Source: Acanthosepion esculentum
Taxonomy: Eukaryota; Mollusca; Cephalopoda; Sepiida; Sepiidae
DNA length: 64,000 bases
Reading direction: 5' to 3'
Assembly: GCA_964036315.1 (NCBI GenBank)
Contig: OZ038478.1
Location: 141,212,005-141,276,004, forward strand
Shown here: positions 45,951 to 58,066 of the stretch, one piece after another
How the letters are laid out: every line of letters starts with the position of its first letter
How positions within the stretch are numbered: the stretch's first letter is position 1
Position numbers and translations under genes: made by a program
The notes under the pieces: generated by a model
What the model saw: the letters and a program-made list of their open reading frames with translations, nothing else
Database searches by the model: none
Told to the model about the DNA's origin: nothing

Positions 45951-47831
45951 TTGTTATTCTTTTCTTCCTGGATTGTTATGCGTTGCTGTATGTAGCCATG
46001 AGCTGATTGAGAAATAGCATGAATAATGTCAAAGTTTCATTCTCCTCAGACCCTCCAAATGTTCTTTTCTCGGCTATATCTTTCAAATTATTTTTTGAAT
46101 AAGGAAAGACGGCAGGTTACATGTGTAGAATCAGATTTCTACATTTATTGTTTTAAATCGCAAATGTGTGCAAGTTAAACACATAGAGGCTCCCAGCGAA
46201 GTTTATAACAACTGATGCATTCTGATTGGTTGAAAAATATCATTTAGGCGTCATCAACTACGTCCGAATGTACCGACACAAATTTTGACCTCGAGTTCAC
46301 GCCACAAATAGTAAACATGTTCTAGAGCCCTTACGTGAGTAAGAGAATTAATAAATACGAAACTTTGACGTGACTTAGTCACTGGGCCCTTAAAATATTC
46401 AACGTATTCACTTGACTTCATTGGAGATCGACACAACAAAAGAAAAAGTAAAACGAACCCAGTTTTTCAACGCGACAACGAACCTTGTCACCCAATTCCA
46501 GACTTAACGTTTAATTACTTAAATTAACATAAACCTAGCTTGCGAAAGAATGCTCACTCCATCAATTTATTTATTCCACTACAAACATCTCCGGTAAAAG
46601 AGTGACAACTCTGTAGAAATCACAGTGAATCAAGAACAATACTTTTTTTTTTTTAAATTAATACAAAAAATAGAGCTGTTTAAACTTTTTACAACAATAA
46701 TAATAATACTTAAGCAGACCTTCTCATTTTCATACATACAATTCAAATCTTTAAATCTTTCAATATTACACACAATCAAGAACTCGAAAGCGTTTTAACA
46801 ACTTTAGCATATATTTTGTATTTGTTGTGTTTTATAAAAATATATATTGTTGAACAAATTTTTCTACTTTATTATTTCTTTCGTTGTCTTTGTGATATTT
46901 GATTTAGCAAAAATAGTAGAGGGTCAGTTTTATTTGTATTTTTAACCAATACAGATTGGCTAACCCACTATATATGACTAAAACATTGTTTTGATTCATT
47001 TGGATTTTAATTCATTTTGAGGATTGAATGAAATTTCGCAATTCTTTTTCTTAAAACTGAAAATGTTTCGATGAAATATAGACATGAAGCAAGAAGGGTT
47101 GGAGAGGTTGAATTTATTTTTTCAAAAAGAAGCAGGAAGACGTAGACCCACTTAATCTTTGATACACGATTCAATCTCCCCAATAGAGAAACGGCGGTGA
47201 GGATGAAACGTGGCACTTTCCCAGTTGAGGAGACTAGCTTTGTTAGTCATCGCACTTCGAAAAACAATTTTAACTGGAACAGAAGTAGTGCAAAATGGAA
47301 AAAAAAATGTGTAAAGTCTTTGCGTCCATACACGCCAAAGAACATTAAGGAAAGTAAAAATATTAAGAGTCACTCCCCTTGCATTGCAAACGCTTCTCGA
47401 ATTTACATTTTTTTAAAATACTATGAATCTACAATATCTCTCTGAATGATGTAATAATTATGAAATTCGCTTGGTTGACTATGTACTACTGATTAGTGCC
47501 CATATTTGTGTCCTTGTATCAGTGAGTAATGATATCAATGTAATACTGATTTTGGAATAAATACATGACACTAAGCTACATTAAACATGTATATTTTCCT
47601 TTGATGCCTAAGTTCTGATTTATATCAAATTTGTAAAATGAATAAATAAATCATTTAAACCTATCCCAGGCATGTTATTTGAAGTCGTGAAAAGCAGGGA
47701 GAGTCAAATTTAAAATGTCATACAGTAGGTACCACCACAGAAAACCTAGTACCTAAGGTTTAAAATGAATTTTTAAAAATGAAAAATCTTTCTTGAAACT
47801 TATTTTAGCTTTAATTTCATGAGAAAGATGG
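45951..47831. other. No recognised gene
   Basis: AT-rich. The frames at 46254-46439, 47007-47216 and 47152-47445 are short and show no motif. Confidence 0.45.
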
Positions 47832-48367
47832 ATTCTAAGGAGAAAAATCTTCTGGTACGACACAGTGAACCATCTTACCTTTGAGTATGTGAAGCAATTG
47901 ATGCAATATAGTCATTTCACTTCCTGTCAGTGGAAAACGTCAGACCAAGAAGGCGTAGAGTATTGCTCTATTGGATTTTGGCACCACCCATGCTGATGGC
48001 AAGAAAAAAAGTTCTCTGTTGTGATTAAATGAAAGTAGTTTTGTTTTGGAGGCGTTAAAATGAACTTGTTTCAGTTAACCGTCGATTGAAGATCTTTTTC
48101 AAGAACATTTGTCAGGTTTACTTTGACAGGTCTGTCGGAATAAATGGTAGTGTCATCTGCATACATATTTAGTTGGGAACTGATTACATCGGGAGATTAT
48201 TGATGACAATCACAAACAGCGTGGGTCCCAGGTTATAACCCTTGAGGACCCCTGCGTTACTCTGGGAAGATTTGGAATTCACCCTGTTCAGCATGACACT
48301 CATTATACGATTTGTTAGAAACAATTGGACTAAGCCAAATATTCGTTCCGTAACACCGTAAAACTTG
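47832..48367 (-). mobile_element. Jockey/CR1-like LINE, copy E, central RT fragment
   Basis: The minus strand reads, across frames, GVTERIFGLVQLFLTNRIMS, NAGVLKGYNLGPTLF, then LRLLGLTFSTDRK and RRFFSLESIF, in the same order as copy A (VPQGSILGPSLF, LRLLGLTLCADLRW, RKFFSPESIL). The upstream end is cut by a TA/TG microsatellite. The family's 3' end lies separately at 48.99-49.22 kb. Confidence 0.8.
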
Positions 48368-48389
48368 ATATATATATATATATATATAT

Positions 48390-48460
<71 letters not shown>
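48368..48460. repeat. (TA)n then (TG)n compound microsatellite
   Basis: About 22 bases of TA followed by about 68 bases of TG, at the edge of LINE copy E. Confidence 0.97.
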
Positions 48461-48463
<3 letters not shown>

Positions 48464-48989
48464 CACGTGGTTTGGTTGAAACTAAAAAAAATCGGTTTGC
48501 ACGGGGAAAGAAATTCTCCCGGTGGGGATTAAGTACCGTCTTGTCACTGCTGCTTCTTGTGGATGAGTGAGAAAAAGCAAATGTGCTTCCTTTTTTATAC
48601 ACGTGATTACGACGCCATTTCCCAGGTATTAAGTGCAATCTCCTAGCCGATATCTCTAAGAGAAAAACGCTGTTTGTTTACACCTGAATATTCACTACTT
48701 TTCAGGATGCATCCACGTGCCTGATTTTCACATTTTTTGAATTCCACGTTTATGGTTTATAATTTAAAAACACCGTTTCTGACTATTATTGGTAACACAG
48801 TAAATTTCACTGAATCGCTGTATACTAAGCGTTTTCTAATCATTCAATAAGCATTATATTCCAAATGGAAAATAATGATAATTTTCATCTATAAGAACCA
48901 TATTCAAATGCATCGAGAAGACAAACATTTATTTCAACATTATACAAAATAAATTTGAAACAATATGATGTAGCGTTTTTAAAAATGAT
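48461..48989. other. No recognised gene
   Basis: A moderately GC-rich block (48480-48700) then AT-rich sequence. No repeat is recognised. Confidence 0.4.
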
Positions 48990-49218
48990 TTCACCCCAAA
49001 CAAGGCGATAATACCACCAGGAAGGAAGAGATTGCTAGAAGTTGAAGAGAATAAGGTTTTAATAAGGAGAAAAGGACAATAAAAGAACAGATTTCAGGGA
49101 GATAGAAGATGACGATTGGCATTGCATTGACATATTTGAAGATTATAGGTGTCCGGGAAGCAAGAAATCGGAAAGGTGTTCCACACGCGGAAAGTGCGAG
49201 ATGAAAAGTTTATAAATT
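48990..49218 (-). mobile_element. Jockey/CR1-like LINE, isolated 3' end
   Basis: The minus strand reads SSRTFRVWNTFPISCFPDTY and NLQ (about 49205-49150), matching copy A (SRTSRLWNSLPYYCFPDKY), and ends with CTTGTTTGGGGTGAAATC. It lies on the wrong side of copy E to be its own tail in simple order, so it is a separate or rearranged piece. Confidence 0.75.
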
Positions 49219-50232
49219 ATTTGAATTATCATTTTTTTAAAATTAAATCAATGCTTGTACATATTCATTATTCATCGAAAAACCATTTTTCTACAACAAC
49301 ACTGCCCATAATAGGTTTTATTTATTAAAGCAAATAAAAACTCTTCGAATTAAATAACGTTTTCGTTTTATTGCATATTTTATTTCACGATTCCGAACCG
49401 ATTTTTTACAACTGAAGGTACTGTTTGGCGAGGAAAAAAATGATGATTTAAATTCTCCAATGACGTATTCCTTATTAAAACTTATATAAACATTAAACTA
49501 TACAAAAAAAGAATTTATCAAAATTTCATAAAATTAAATGAGTTGAAGATAACAGATATAAAAAATAATATTTTTAACCAACATTTTCTAAAGAAGAAAC
49601 ATATAAAAATAATTTAATCCATTTCTGAATAAGTTCTGAAAGTTTCATAGAAATCCGACAATTAGCTGATGTTTGCATGAATTTACAAATCAATGCGTTT
49701 TTCTACGTAAAAAGAAGCTCAAATTTCCCGTACACATTTATTGGCCTGCGTTAAACAAAAAGTTCCAAATTTCTAAAGGATTTTAAAAAATGACATAAAA
49801 CTACAATTTTTGGCGATACCTCTACAAAAGAAAAAGCAAGACGTTTCAAGCATATTTGTTTGCCTATTAACATACTTTAACAGGCAGCGTCTTCCATCAT
49901 TTATATCAAGCAGCTTCATCAGAAAGATAATAGCATAATTATTTGAATGTCTTTGAAATATAATTAACCATATGGAAAAATGTAGCAACGTCAAATATTC
50001 TAGGAGTCTTTTTTATCCTGAAATATTAAACAACAGTTATTTATATCCTGAAATATAGAATTTCCTAAATCGCTTCTATCATTGTCTATCAGAGTTAGCT
50101 CCTCCTCAGTTCCTTAATCCTTCAACAGGGGTCTCTCTCCCCTGACTATAAATACTGGCTGACCCTTCGCCTCGATTGCTTTTGCCACTTAGGCCTTGGG
50201 CCGCTACCTCGTGCGGAGGTGAGGTAAATGTC
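49219..50232. other. No recognised gene
   Basis: AT-rich to 50040, then a GC-richer block (50090-50230) before the dispersed repeat. Confidence 0.45.
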
Positions 50233-50343
50233 TCTTTTCAACTAACACCAATATGTGACCTCTCACAGATAGCAGTTTCCCAAATTCTGGGAACACGCTA
50301 AGAACAATACACGTACGTACGAACACTCACAACACACACACCA
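50233..50343 (+). repeat. Dispersed repeat, copy 2 (first copy at 4395-4504)
   Basis: Same blocks as copy 1, including AATATGTGACCTCTCACAGA and CCCAAATTCTGGGAACACGC. Flanks differ on both sides. Confidence 0.8.
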
Positions 50344-50349
50344 CACATA

Positions 50350-50505
50350 ATTTCACCTTGTTTGAAGTAGTGCGAAATGTTAACATTTTGATTAAGCCGT
50401 CATTTTCCCTTACATGTGCTATCCATTTTAATTGTTGCTGCTCTTGTTTGTCCTAAGGTGATGTGGTTTCTGTTATATGTTACAGTTCTTTGCGAATCTG
50501 TAGCG
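50350..50505 (+). repeat. Dispersed repeat shared with about 53100-53265
   Basis: Common ordered blocks are ATGTGCTATC-ATTTTA-TTG, TGATGTGGTTTC, TACAGTTCTTTGC and TTCTGTA or AATCTGTA. The two copies are more diverged than the other repeat pairs. Confidence 0.6.
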
Positions 50506-50589
50506 CCAGTCCACCATCTCCAAATAAGGATGGTCATCGCCAATATCCACATGTTTCACTCGCTCAAAGCCATTTTAACCATTGATCTT

Positions 50590-51530
50590 AGTAAACTGTT
50601 GTATACATTTAACAGTTTACAGTTTAACAGTGATCAAAAAGGGGAAAGTAGCAGATAATTTCAGGTTCTCGATATCGGGAACTACTTTACCGACGTTGAC
50701 AGAGAGACCCGTGAAGAGCCTTGGTAAAACTTTTTACAGCACTTTAACGGACACTTTATCTATCCGAATGACGATCTCCGAATTGGAAGTATGGCTAGCC
50801 AAGGTGGACAAGTCAAGACTTCCAGGCCGTTTCAAGGCGTGTATTTACCAACACGCGGTGCTCCCAAGAATTCTCTGGCCTTTGTTTATATACAATTTCC
50901 CAATGACATGGGAGGTACCGGTGGAGACATGACCCGGTACTAAAGAAATTAGCCGAGATAATCGCCACAGCAATTAGCGATTGCAGTTGTAAGGCCGAAA
51001 CGAAGGCGATCTGTTACATCAAGGCCGGGGGAAAATCTTCCACAGTGCATAAGTCGTTAACCTGCATGCTCGCATTAGCCCAAGATTGGCAGTTAAGAGT
51101 AGGCCGTGCAGATCACGACATCGTCCCTGCGCCCGGATTTATTGGTCTGGTCGACTGTCTCCAGACAGGTCATAATGCTCGAACTTACAGTACCTTGGGA
51201 GGAGAATTTGGAAGAAGCCTTTGAAAGAAAGCTGGAGAAATACCAGGAGCTAGTTGAGAGTAGCAGAGCTAACAAATGGCGGACGACCTGCCTTCCAGTT
51301 GAAATCGGATGCCGAGGTTTTGCAGGAAGATCTGTATGCAGTGCTCTAAGTCGGCTTGGAGTCAGGGGAATAAAAAAGAGAAAGGCGATCAGGGCCCTAT
51401 CAGAAGCTGCAGAAAAAGCCTCGAAATGGCTATGGATAAAAAGATCTGTTCCATGGAGCTTTACGACGGGGATTGGTGGGCGTTGAGGGGCAGTTGGGAG
51501 GAAAAGAGATACGTAGAGGGATGACCTAAG
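50590..51530 (+). mobile_element. R2/NeSL-type LINE remnant with restriction-like endonuclease
   Basis: The plus frame 50582-50932 reads PVKSLGKTFYSTLTDT, SRLPGRFKACIYQHAVLPRI and LWPLFIYNFPM, the C-terminal side of an R2-like reverse transcriptase. After a decayed gap, the frame 51106-51486 reads SLRPDLLVWS, VIMLELTVPWEENLEEAFER, KLEKYQELVE and VEIGCRGFAGRSVC. The PD...E-L-T arrangement is the PD-(D/E)XK restriction-like endonuclease used by R2/NeSL-type LINEs instead of an APE nuclease (family knowledge). The RT core and N-terminal fingers are absent. It is the only LINE of this type seen in the window. Confidence 0.8.
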
Positions 51531-52656
51531 TCGCTATTTGGGGGAGGGTCCGATTATTTTTTAATTTTTCTCTTTTAAAGTTTTTTTTTTTTTAACAATG
51601 TCACCTTGGTAGTCCTAACTGTTTTTTTTTTTGTTTTTTTTTCTGCATTCTTAGTTGGGAGGGTAGAGAGGACGGGCAGGGAGGGAAGAAAGAAATGGGA
51701 GTGGTGGGAAAGGAAAGCAATTAGCGATCATAATTCCTATGACCTACGAACGTGGTCTTTTTTTTGGGGGGATAATGTAACATTTCATATGAAAGGAAAC
51801 TTTTCTTGTTTTTACTTACCTGTTATGTCAGACTGTTCGTTGAAGATGAAGGAAGATCCGCGTGATCAAACTAAGACAAAGGAAAAAGACGAGCTCGCCG
51901 TCGAGTCTTTTTTTGTATCGTCTTAGCTGAGGAGGAAGTGACGTAAGTCGGTGGTGATTGGTCAGCAGTGGCATTTATTGGCGGAGTCCATTTGTTGCGT
52001 GCTTCGCGTATTTTCTTTTTGTTTGTTTCAGGATCGCCTGCCGGAATAGTACTGTTTCGGTAGGGTCTCTTGGGCGAGCAAGTATGATGTTGGAAGACCC
52101 GAAACTTGCCATGACTCCAAGTCATAACATCACATGACGAGGCGATCCTGAGCACTCATGGGAGTGTTTTCATAACAAATATTCAGCGTACAATGGCTTT
52201 CGTTCTAGAATGACATTTTCGACATAAAAAAGATGTTCTAACTCTCTCTGTTGTATTTCAGACATGTGTAGTTTCCCCACATCAAGTATCAATAACAAAG
52301 TGTACATTTCCCTCCGAACAATAATTAAAAGACGGTTGGCTAAGCGCACATTCCGCAAAGTTTAACACATATTTTACGCATGTTGTTCAGGCAAATTCAG
52401 GCGCGCATTGCAGACAGAATTGGCCCAAACGATCCCTTCACTGACTCTGCGGACTTCTCTTCAATTTTTTCTTATTTGCCAATTTTGAAAATCTTCGTAG
52501 ATTTTTGTGTCCCCTACCCCAATTTTTTATTACATTAGCATTTCTACGGTAATAATAACATCAACCGTGTAATTGTAAGGAAACATTCAACATTAATTCA
52601 GTGAATATACACTACTGGCATCGATTGGAATTTATAAAATCTTTCTCTTCGAACGG
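51531..52656. other. No recognised gene
   Basis: G/T-rich after 51540, possibly the 3' region of the R2-type LINE, then a more balanced block (51890-52160) with no recognised motif. The minus frames at 51871-52155 and 52170-52358 are unassigned. Confidence 0.4.
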
Positions 52657-52855
52657 GTTGGCTTACATATATCACGTTGAAATATATCGTACGATCACCG
52701 AAGGCAAGCAACGTCGAACCTGGCCAGTACCTATATGGGTGACTGCATGGTAATACAAGGTACTGTAAGCTTGGATTAGCAGGTGCTATGATGGATAACA
52801 GTTCAGAATTGTAAATCAGAGAGCAGTGTTCTAATTCCAGTAGGGTTCTCTCATA
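52657..52855 (+). mobile_element. 5S rRNA-derived SINE with tRNA-like second part
   Basis: The part at 52657-52773 follows 5S rRNA along its whole length: TATCACGTTGAAA, GATCACCGAAGGCAAGCAAC, GTCGAACCTGGCCAGTACC, TATATGGGTGACTGCATGG and AGGTACTGTAAGCTT. The internal Pol III promoter blocks (AGCAACGTCG and the TGGGTGAC block) are recognisable. The part at 52774-52855 looks tRNA-like, with an A-box-like TGCTATGATGG (52783-52793) and a B-box-like GTTCTAATTCC. A 5S head joined to a tRNA-like body is the build of some 5S-type SINEs (SINE3/DeuSINE). The substitutions make a working 5S gene unlikely. Confidence 0.82.
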
Positions 52856-54511
52856 TTCACTTACGCGCTAATATCCTTGAGAAACGTATGAATCCGTCTT
52901 TCCCCTTAGCTATTAGTTAATTATTAGGACTCGTATAAGTAATTCATTATTATCTCAAAAAAGGTCTTACAATCTTAAAATATGTCCTGGTTTTAAATAA
53001 CCTGCAAAAGGTTGATAAGACATAAAATCAAATCAGTCAACAAAGTTTTCTCAGGAAAATACGTTTTTCAAGTTCACTAGCTGTTATCGTTCTTTCCACT
53101 ATAGATGTCGTCTTCCTTCTTAGCATTTGTTTGAAGTGATGTAAAATCTCGATTTTCGTCATTCTCTTTTCGTGTTAAATGTGCTATCAATTTTAGTTGG
53201 TGCGGTTATTGAAAACACTCAATTGATGTGGTTTCAGTGATTTGGTACAGTTCTTTGCCATTCTGTAAATGCTAATGATATCCTTTTAAAAATAAATATC
53301 GCCGTAATCCACAGGATATTTGGATTGGTAATCCTCATTCGTACTATATCACTACGTTTTGGCCGGGGCGTTCCTCAATCTTTCCCACAAATTACACCAA
53401 CTAAAGCGTTTTATAAAAGTAATAAGGTTTATGACTTGTTTAATGATTTCAGTTACTGCGTATATCTTACCAGAGTTAGTATTCGGCTCTGAGATCAGTG
53501 AAAAATCTACTTCAGACGATGTTTTTTATGGCCTGTCCGATATAACCACCATTGACTATGGTCTTCACATCTTCCTACTAGAAGACTTTGCACAACATAT
53601 TCTTCCTTGGAAACGGACCAGCATAATCTTGAATCTTCACAGGTCTCCCATATCCAACGTTTCATATTAAAGTAAGTAAAAACCAGTAAGGATAATGGTG
53701 TGAGCCTGAATAATGATCAGGATTGGTCTCTGGATTTAAGTGAAAAATATTCCGTTTTTAATTATTTATGTATTATTAATTATTTTAATTGATTAGATTT
53801 ATTTTGTTTCGATGAAATATTCTAAGCAGAACGTTTTTCGTTGTTTCATAATTATCAGCAGATTCTGTATTAGTATTTACCAGTGTTAACTAGCAAATCT
53901 TTCAGAAAGAAAAAATTGATTTTTCATTTGAGAACATTTCTCAAGAACTTTGCTATCTTTATTAAAACTGGTTAACATAAGGAAAATAGTTTAAAATATT
54001 TGTTAACGTCATTTATTATAATTTTATGCTTTCTTATTTAAACAAAGCCAATGATATAGCATTTGCTCTCTCCTGTCATTCGCTGGTAAATAATTAATAT
54101 CTATTTTATCGCTTTTTATTTCATTATATTTTCCTTTTCTTTAACGTCGCGTCACCTGATGGTGTATCATCTTGCTATTAATAATCTTTTATTTATTTAA
54201 CCTTGGCAAAACATTCGAGCACACATTGAGGAACGTAAAGGAAAAACAAGGCCTTCATGAATCTGATATTATTCATTGCCCTCATGCAGTTACTTTTTCC
54301 TGAAAAATATAGCTCACGTTCTTGTAACGTGGATCTCTGTTTATTGCAACATTTCCAAGAAGGATTTCGTGATCATTATGATTGCTAAGACAAATATAAA
54401 AAGAAAGTTAGCTATATAGTGTTACTAGCGGTAAAATTACACAGGTCATTTTGTAATTAGAGAAAAACACAAAAGATTATACATTAGACATTATGATTAT
54501 GAAAGGATATA

Positions 54512-54514
<3 letters not shown>
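52856..54514. other. No recognised gene; holds second copy of the 50.35-kb repeat (about 53100-53265)
   Basis: The 103-residue plus frame at 53359-53670 has no recognised motif. The rest is AT-rich. Confidence 0.45.

Positions 54515-54584
<70 letters not shown>
54515..54584. repeat. (TA)n then (TG)n compound microsatellite
   Basis: About 46 bases of TA followed by about 24 bases of TG, just upstream of the hammerhead-like motif. Confidence 0.97.
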
Positions 54585-54585
<1 letters not shown>

Positions 54586-54616
54586 AACACTGAATTCAAC
54601 ACTCAGAGGTGAGAGG

Positions 54617-54653
54617 GTGTTTCATGCTAGATGCAATCGTCAGGCCGCGAGTC
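54617..54653 (-). ncRNA. Hammerhead-like motif, copy of 23432-23468
   Basis: The minus strand reads GCGGCCTGACGATTGCATCT, AGCA, then TGAAACA. CUGACGA and GAAAC are kept; stem II is three to four pairs. The LINE copy begins immediately to the right. Confidence 0.45.
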
Positions 54654-54654
54654 T

Positions 54655-55619
54655 TTATGTTATCAACGTGCAGACAGAAAATACAGAGTTATATCTTGCT
54701 AATCTCCTGAGTTCTCAGGTGGTTGCTCAGCTGCTATAGCCCATAGGAATTACTTATTCCGTTTGTACCGGAGTGACATGTCTGATTGCGACAGAGTTTT
54801 CTTTGTCTCGTAATGAGTACCAGCGCATCCTCAAGGAAGCAAAGTTAATATTTACTGATTTACTCTATTCAATCAATTTGAAGTTCTAACTTCCTCAGCT
54901 GATAACGCTGGATGATTTGCTCGGAAATTCTCATCCAAATCAACACTCGACTAGTTCGGAGTACATACACCTGATTTTCCCCCTAGAACTGACGCTCTTT
55001 TGAGAGAGATGAGCCTAACCCCGTCAACATCATCTCTAAATTAGCCTCTCATAAAGCAAGTGGTGGTGACGTGATAACAGCAGTAGTCCTAAAGAAATGT
55101 ACTCCTGAGCTGGGTCCAGTTCTCTCCAATCTATATAACTATTGCCTCGCTGACTATTGCTTTCCAGTCTGTTGGAAGTATTCATCTGTTTTTCCTGTTT
55201 TTAAGATCTCTGGAGACCCTTCTGACGTATCTAACTACCGTCATATCAGTCTTCGGCAAAGTCTTCGAGGCTTTAATCAATGCCGAAGTGGTTAAGCAAC
55301 TGACGTCCCACGAACTTCCCTCTGACAAACCATATAGTTTCCGCTTTGCACGGTCTAGCGCTGATGTACTTAAGGCCATAACTGTATTTTTATACGAAGC
55401 ACTTGATAATAACTGCGAAGCTCGTGGTGTGGATCTAGATACCTCTAATATAGGGTTTGGCATGCCGGCCTTCTATGTAAGCTTCAGGGATACGGTATTA
55501 CAGGGCGATTATTTGATTTCATTCAATCATTCTGCCAAACCGTGGAATGACGTCCGTCCTAAACGGGTTCTCTTCAGTTTCTTTCATAAAAATGCTGGTG
55601 TTCTGAATGCGCTATCCTG
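54655..55619 (+). mobile_element. Jockey/CR1-like LINE, copy F, left half (split by BEL element 2)
   Basis: The plus strand begins at the CYQRAD block shared with copy C, then AAIAHRNYLFRLYRSDMSD, NQFEVLTSSADNA, VFGKVFEALINAEVVKQLTS (about 55245-55300), YSFRFARSSADVLKAIT and AGV, ending at the family's GCGCTATCCTG (55609-55619). The next family bases appear at 60812. Stops are frequent. Confidence 0.88.
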
Positions 55620-56078
55620 TATTGGGATTTTCCCAATTATATCTGGTAACGAAAATATTGTGACACCGGCAAGAAGAAAAAAACCCAAACACAGATGGAA
55701 TTGTTTGAAAAATACTTGTATTGTAGGAAAAGAGAGGAAAGTTTCTTGCTAACAGTGGGGTGTGCGGAACTTATCTGAAAGATGCGTCCTTTTAACGGTT
55801 TTACATTTCCTGTGTCGTTTTGACTGGGTTGAAGAAACAGGGCCTTGACTTATGTGCTTCAGTTGCTGTCGAAATCCTCACACGTCATGGTATTTAGATG
55901 ACGGAGAGCGCAACGGGGAACGTGTTGTCTCTGAGGGACCCACAAGCAAAAGAGGACGACAGTTCGTAAAAATCGCTCTCATGGGAGTTTGGTGAAGATC
56001 TAAAAAGGTAGCTTCTGATTGGTTGTTTTCCATCCAATCACAGATCAACCTTTTAGCGACTCCGTAATAATTTCAATA
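55620..56078 (-). repeat. 3' LTR of BEL element 2, 459 bp
   Basis: Minus strand starts TATTGAAATT and ends CCCAATA, so the ends form the short inverted pair TATTG/CAATA. It matches the solo LTR (33618-34076) in length. TTGGGATTTTCCCAA near 55623 is a perfect hairpin. The purine tract TTTGGGGGAGAA (minus strand, 56090-56079) abuts it, as expected for plus-strand priming. Confidence 0.92.
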
Positions 56079-56150
56079 TTCTCCCCCAAAACAAAAGTAT
56101 GAAATCATTGCAACATAATTTTTCACACAGTTGCAGGTTGTTTTGTTTTT

Positions 56151-56265
56151 TAAGGCATAAATAGCCAAAGATGAAAAGTTCACTGAAAAGTTGATTTTTC
56201 TTTTTTTTTAAAGGCAAAAATAGCAAGAGATGAAAAGTTCACAGAAAGTTGATTTTTCTTTTTGT
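56151..56265. repeat. Two-copy tandem repeat, unit about 57 bp, in the BEL 3' non-coding region
   Basis: Both units contain ATAGC, AGATGAAAAGTTCAC and AAAGTTGATTTTTCTTTTT in the same order (56151-56207 and 56209-56265). Confidence 0.85.
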
Positions 56266-56539
56266 ATGTAAAGAAATTCTCATTTTGGTGTACTAATGGG
56301 ACTATAGAAATTTCATCCTTTCAATCATATAGTACACTTTGTTTTCTTTGTTCTGCAACATGTACCCTAAAAGCTAAGGTATGTGAAGACTGAAGTTTTA
56401 AAGAGAACTGAATTTAATAGTATACATAGGGATTATTGGGAGAGTTTTTACTACCTTTTAAATTTTTAGTCCTTTTAGGACATTGTTTTATTGCAACAGA
56501 TGCACCCTTAGTATCTGGTACATTATTAGAGACCTTTGA

Positions 56540-58000
56540 TTATGCAACATCAATTTTCATATCACACACTCCCTTCGAGTCTGGAATGATTTTAGGATGG
56601 TGGGCATGAGTTAATGATAGTTCTAGAGGATACAGCAGTTTGATAGAATGGACCTGAACAGACCCGTCACCTCTCTTGACTTTTACAGATCGAATCTTTT
56701 TGTCGTCACCCACAATTAACTTCAAAACTCTTCCCAGACGCCAAAATGGTCTAGACTTGGCAGGATCCTTAACAAGAACGACATCATCAACATTGATTCG
56801 ATTGCAAACTTTCCACTGTTCCCTCAAGCTCAACAGATAATCTTGATACCAAAGCTTTCGGAATCTAGTCAACATAGAATTACGAGCTTCACTGGATTTT
56901 ACCACATTTAATCTTGAAGGGCGGATCAGATTTCCAAACATCCTGATCATCCAATTTCAGTACAAGTCCCAAATTAGCGTTAGGACGAAGAAAACAATTA
57001 GGAGTTATTACTTCGAGGTCTGAATCCGAAGAACATCTATAAGTGAGAGGTCTTTGTTTTATAGCACTCTGAATATCGGAAATTACAGTAAGGAGATCAA
57101 AATATCTAATTCGGGAACACCCAATTGTAGCATATAGAGGTATTCTGATGTGCTTAATATTATACACTTGGAAGTGTTCATTGAATTCAGAGGAGGCAAA
57201 AACTTCCTCTATATGATTGCAACCAGCTATAAAGGATCTGGCATTATCGCTGTAAATATGAGATGGCTTCCATATATATTAGTAAATCTAATCAGAGCCA
57301 GAACAAATGAGTGGGTGCTCATATCTTTTTAACCAACTCTATGTGTACAGCTCTAATATTGAGGCAAGTAAATATAAGCATGTACATTTTTCTAACTCCT
57401 TCGTCACCCTTTACCTAAACATGTCCAGTATAGTCAATCCCAGTATGTAAAAATGGTTTAACGAGATTTACTCGGTGTTTAGGAAGATTCGTAACCTTAG
57501 GATACTTGAAAGCAAGGATATCAAATTTTGGGCACCAGACGCACCTAGAAATTACTTTTTTGACGGCTTGTCTCGCCCTGGGTATCCAAACCCCTGAAAG
57601 GCTGATTTTGTTTAAGGTTGACTGACTTCCCAGATGTTTTGTGATATTCCATAATCATGAGTTCAGTCAGATTATGATCCTTCGCCAATAAGACAGGATT
57701 GATAACTTCATAAACATAAGTAGTGATTTTACCTATTCTGCTCTTAATCCTGATTTTCCCCCTTTCATCTCTGAATAAGTTTAAATTTCTTAATAATTCA
57801 GGTACTTTTTTACCTTGAGGAGATTGAAGGTAAGCAAGTTCTGTAGGAAAGCTTTGCTGCTGCATTACCTTAAGTAAGTAAATTTTAGCACAACTACTAG
57901 GATCAAGATCCACATGTTTTAGTTTATTTCGGATTGTAAATATATTGGTAGTAACATTAATCAATTTATTTAAATCCGGGTATTTATCAAAGGGTATCAC
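56540..58000 (-). pseudogene. BEL/Pao integrase region
   Basis: The minus strand from 58000 reads KYPDLNKLINVTTNIFTI, SCAKIYLLKVMQQQSFPTEL and YEVINPVLLAKDHNLTELMI with an EYHKT zinc-binding start. Then, across shifts, VRLVPK..., a YSDNARSF catalytic site (about 57260-57235) and CNHIEEVF. The C-terminal frames are 57167-56889 (IKQRPLTYRCSSDSDL) and 56950-56540 (NVDDVVLVKDPAKSRPFWRL, DGSVQVHSIKLLYPLEL), the usual BEL/Pao pol end. Integrase would insert the element DNA. At least three frame changes break it. Confidence 0.85.
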
Positions 58001-58066
58001 CGGTTGAGGTTCAACGTTAGTTACAGTGTAATTTAATGACGTAGTCTGTAGAATGGATTTATTTTT

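Noticed and set aside
52657..52773. Functional 5S rRNA gene
   Set aside because: Substitutions across the helices and the attached tRNA-like body indicate a SINE rather than a working gene.
53359..53670. 103-residue plus frame with a possible membrane segment
   Set aside because: No family motif and AT-rich surroundings. It is likely chance or repeat-derived.
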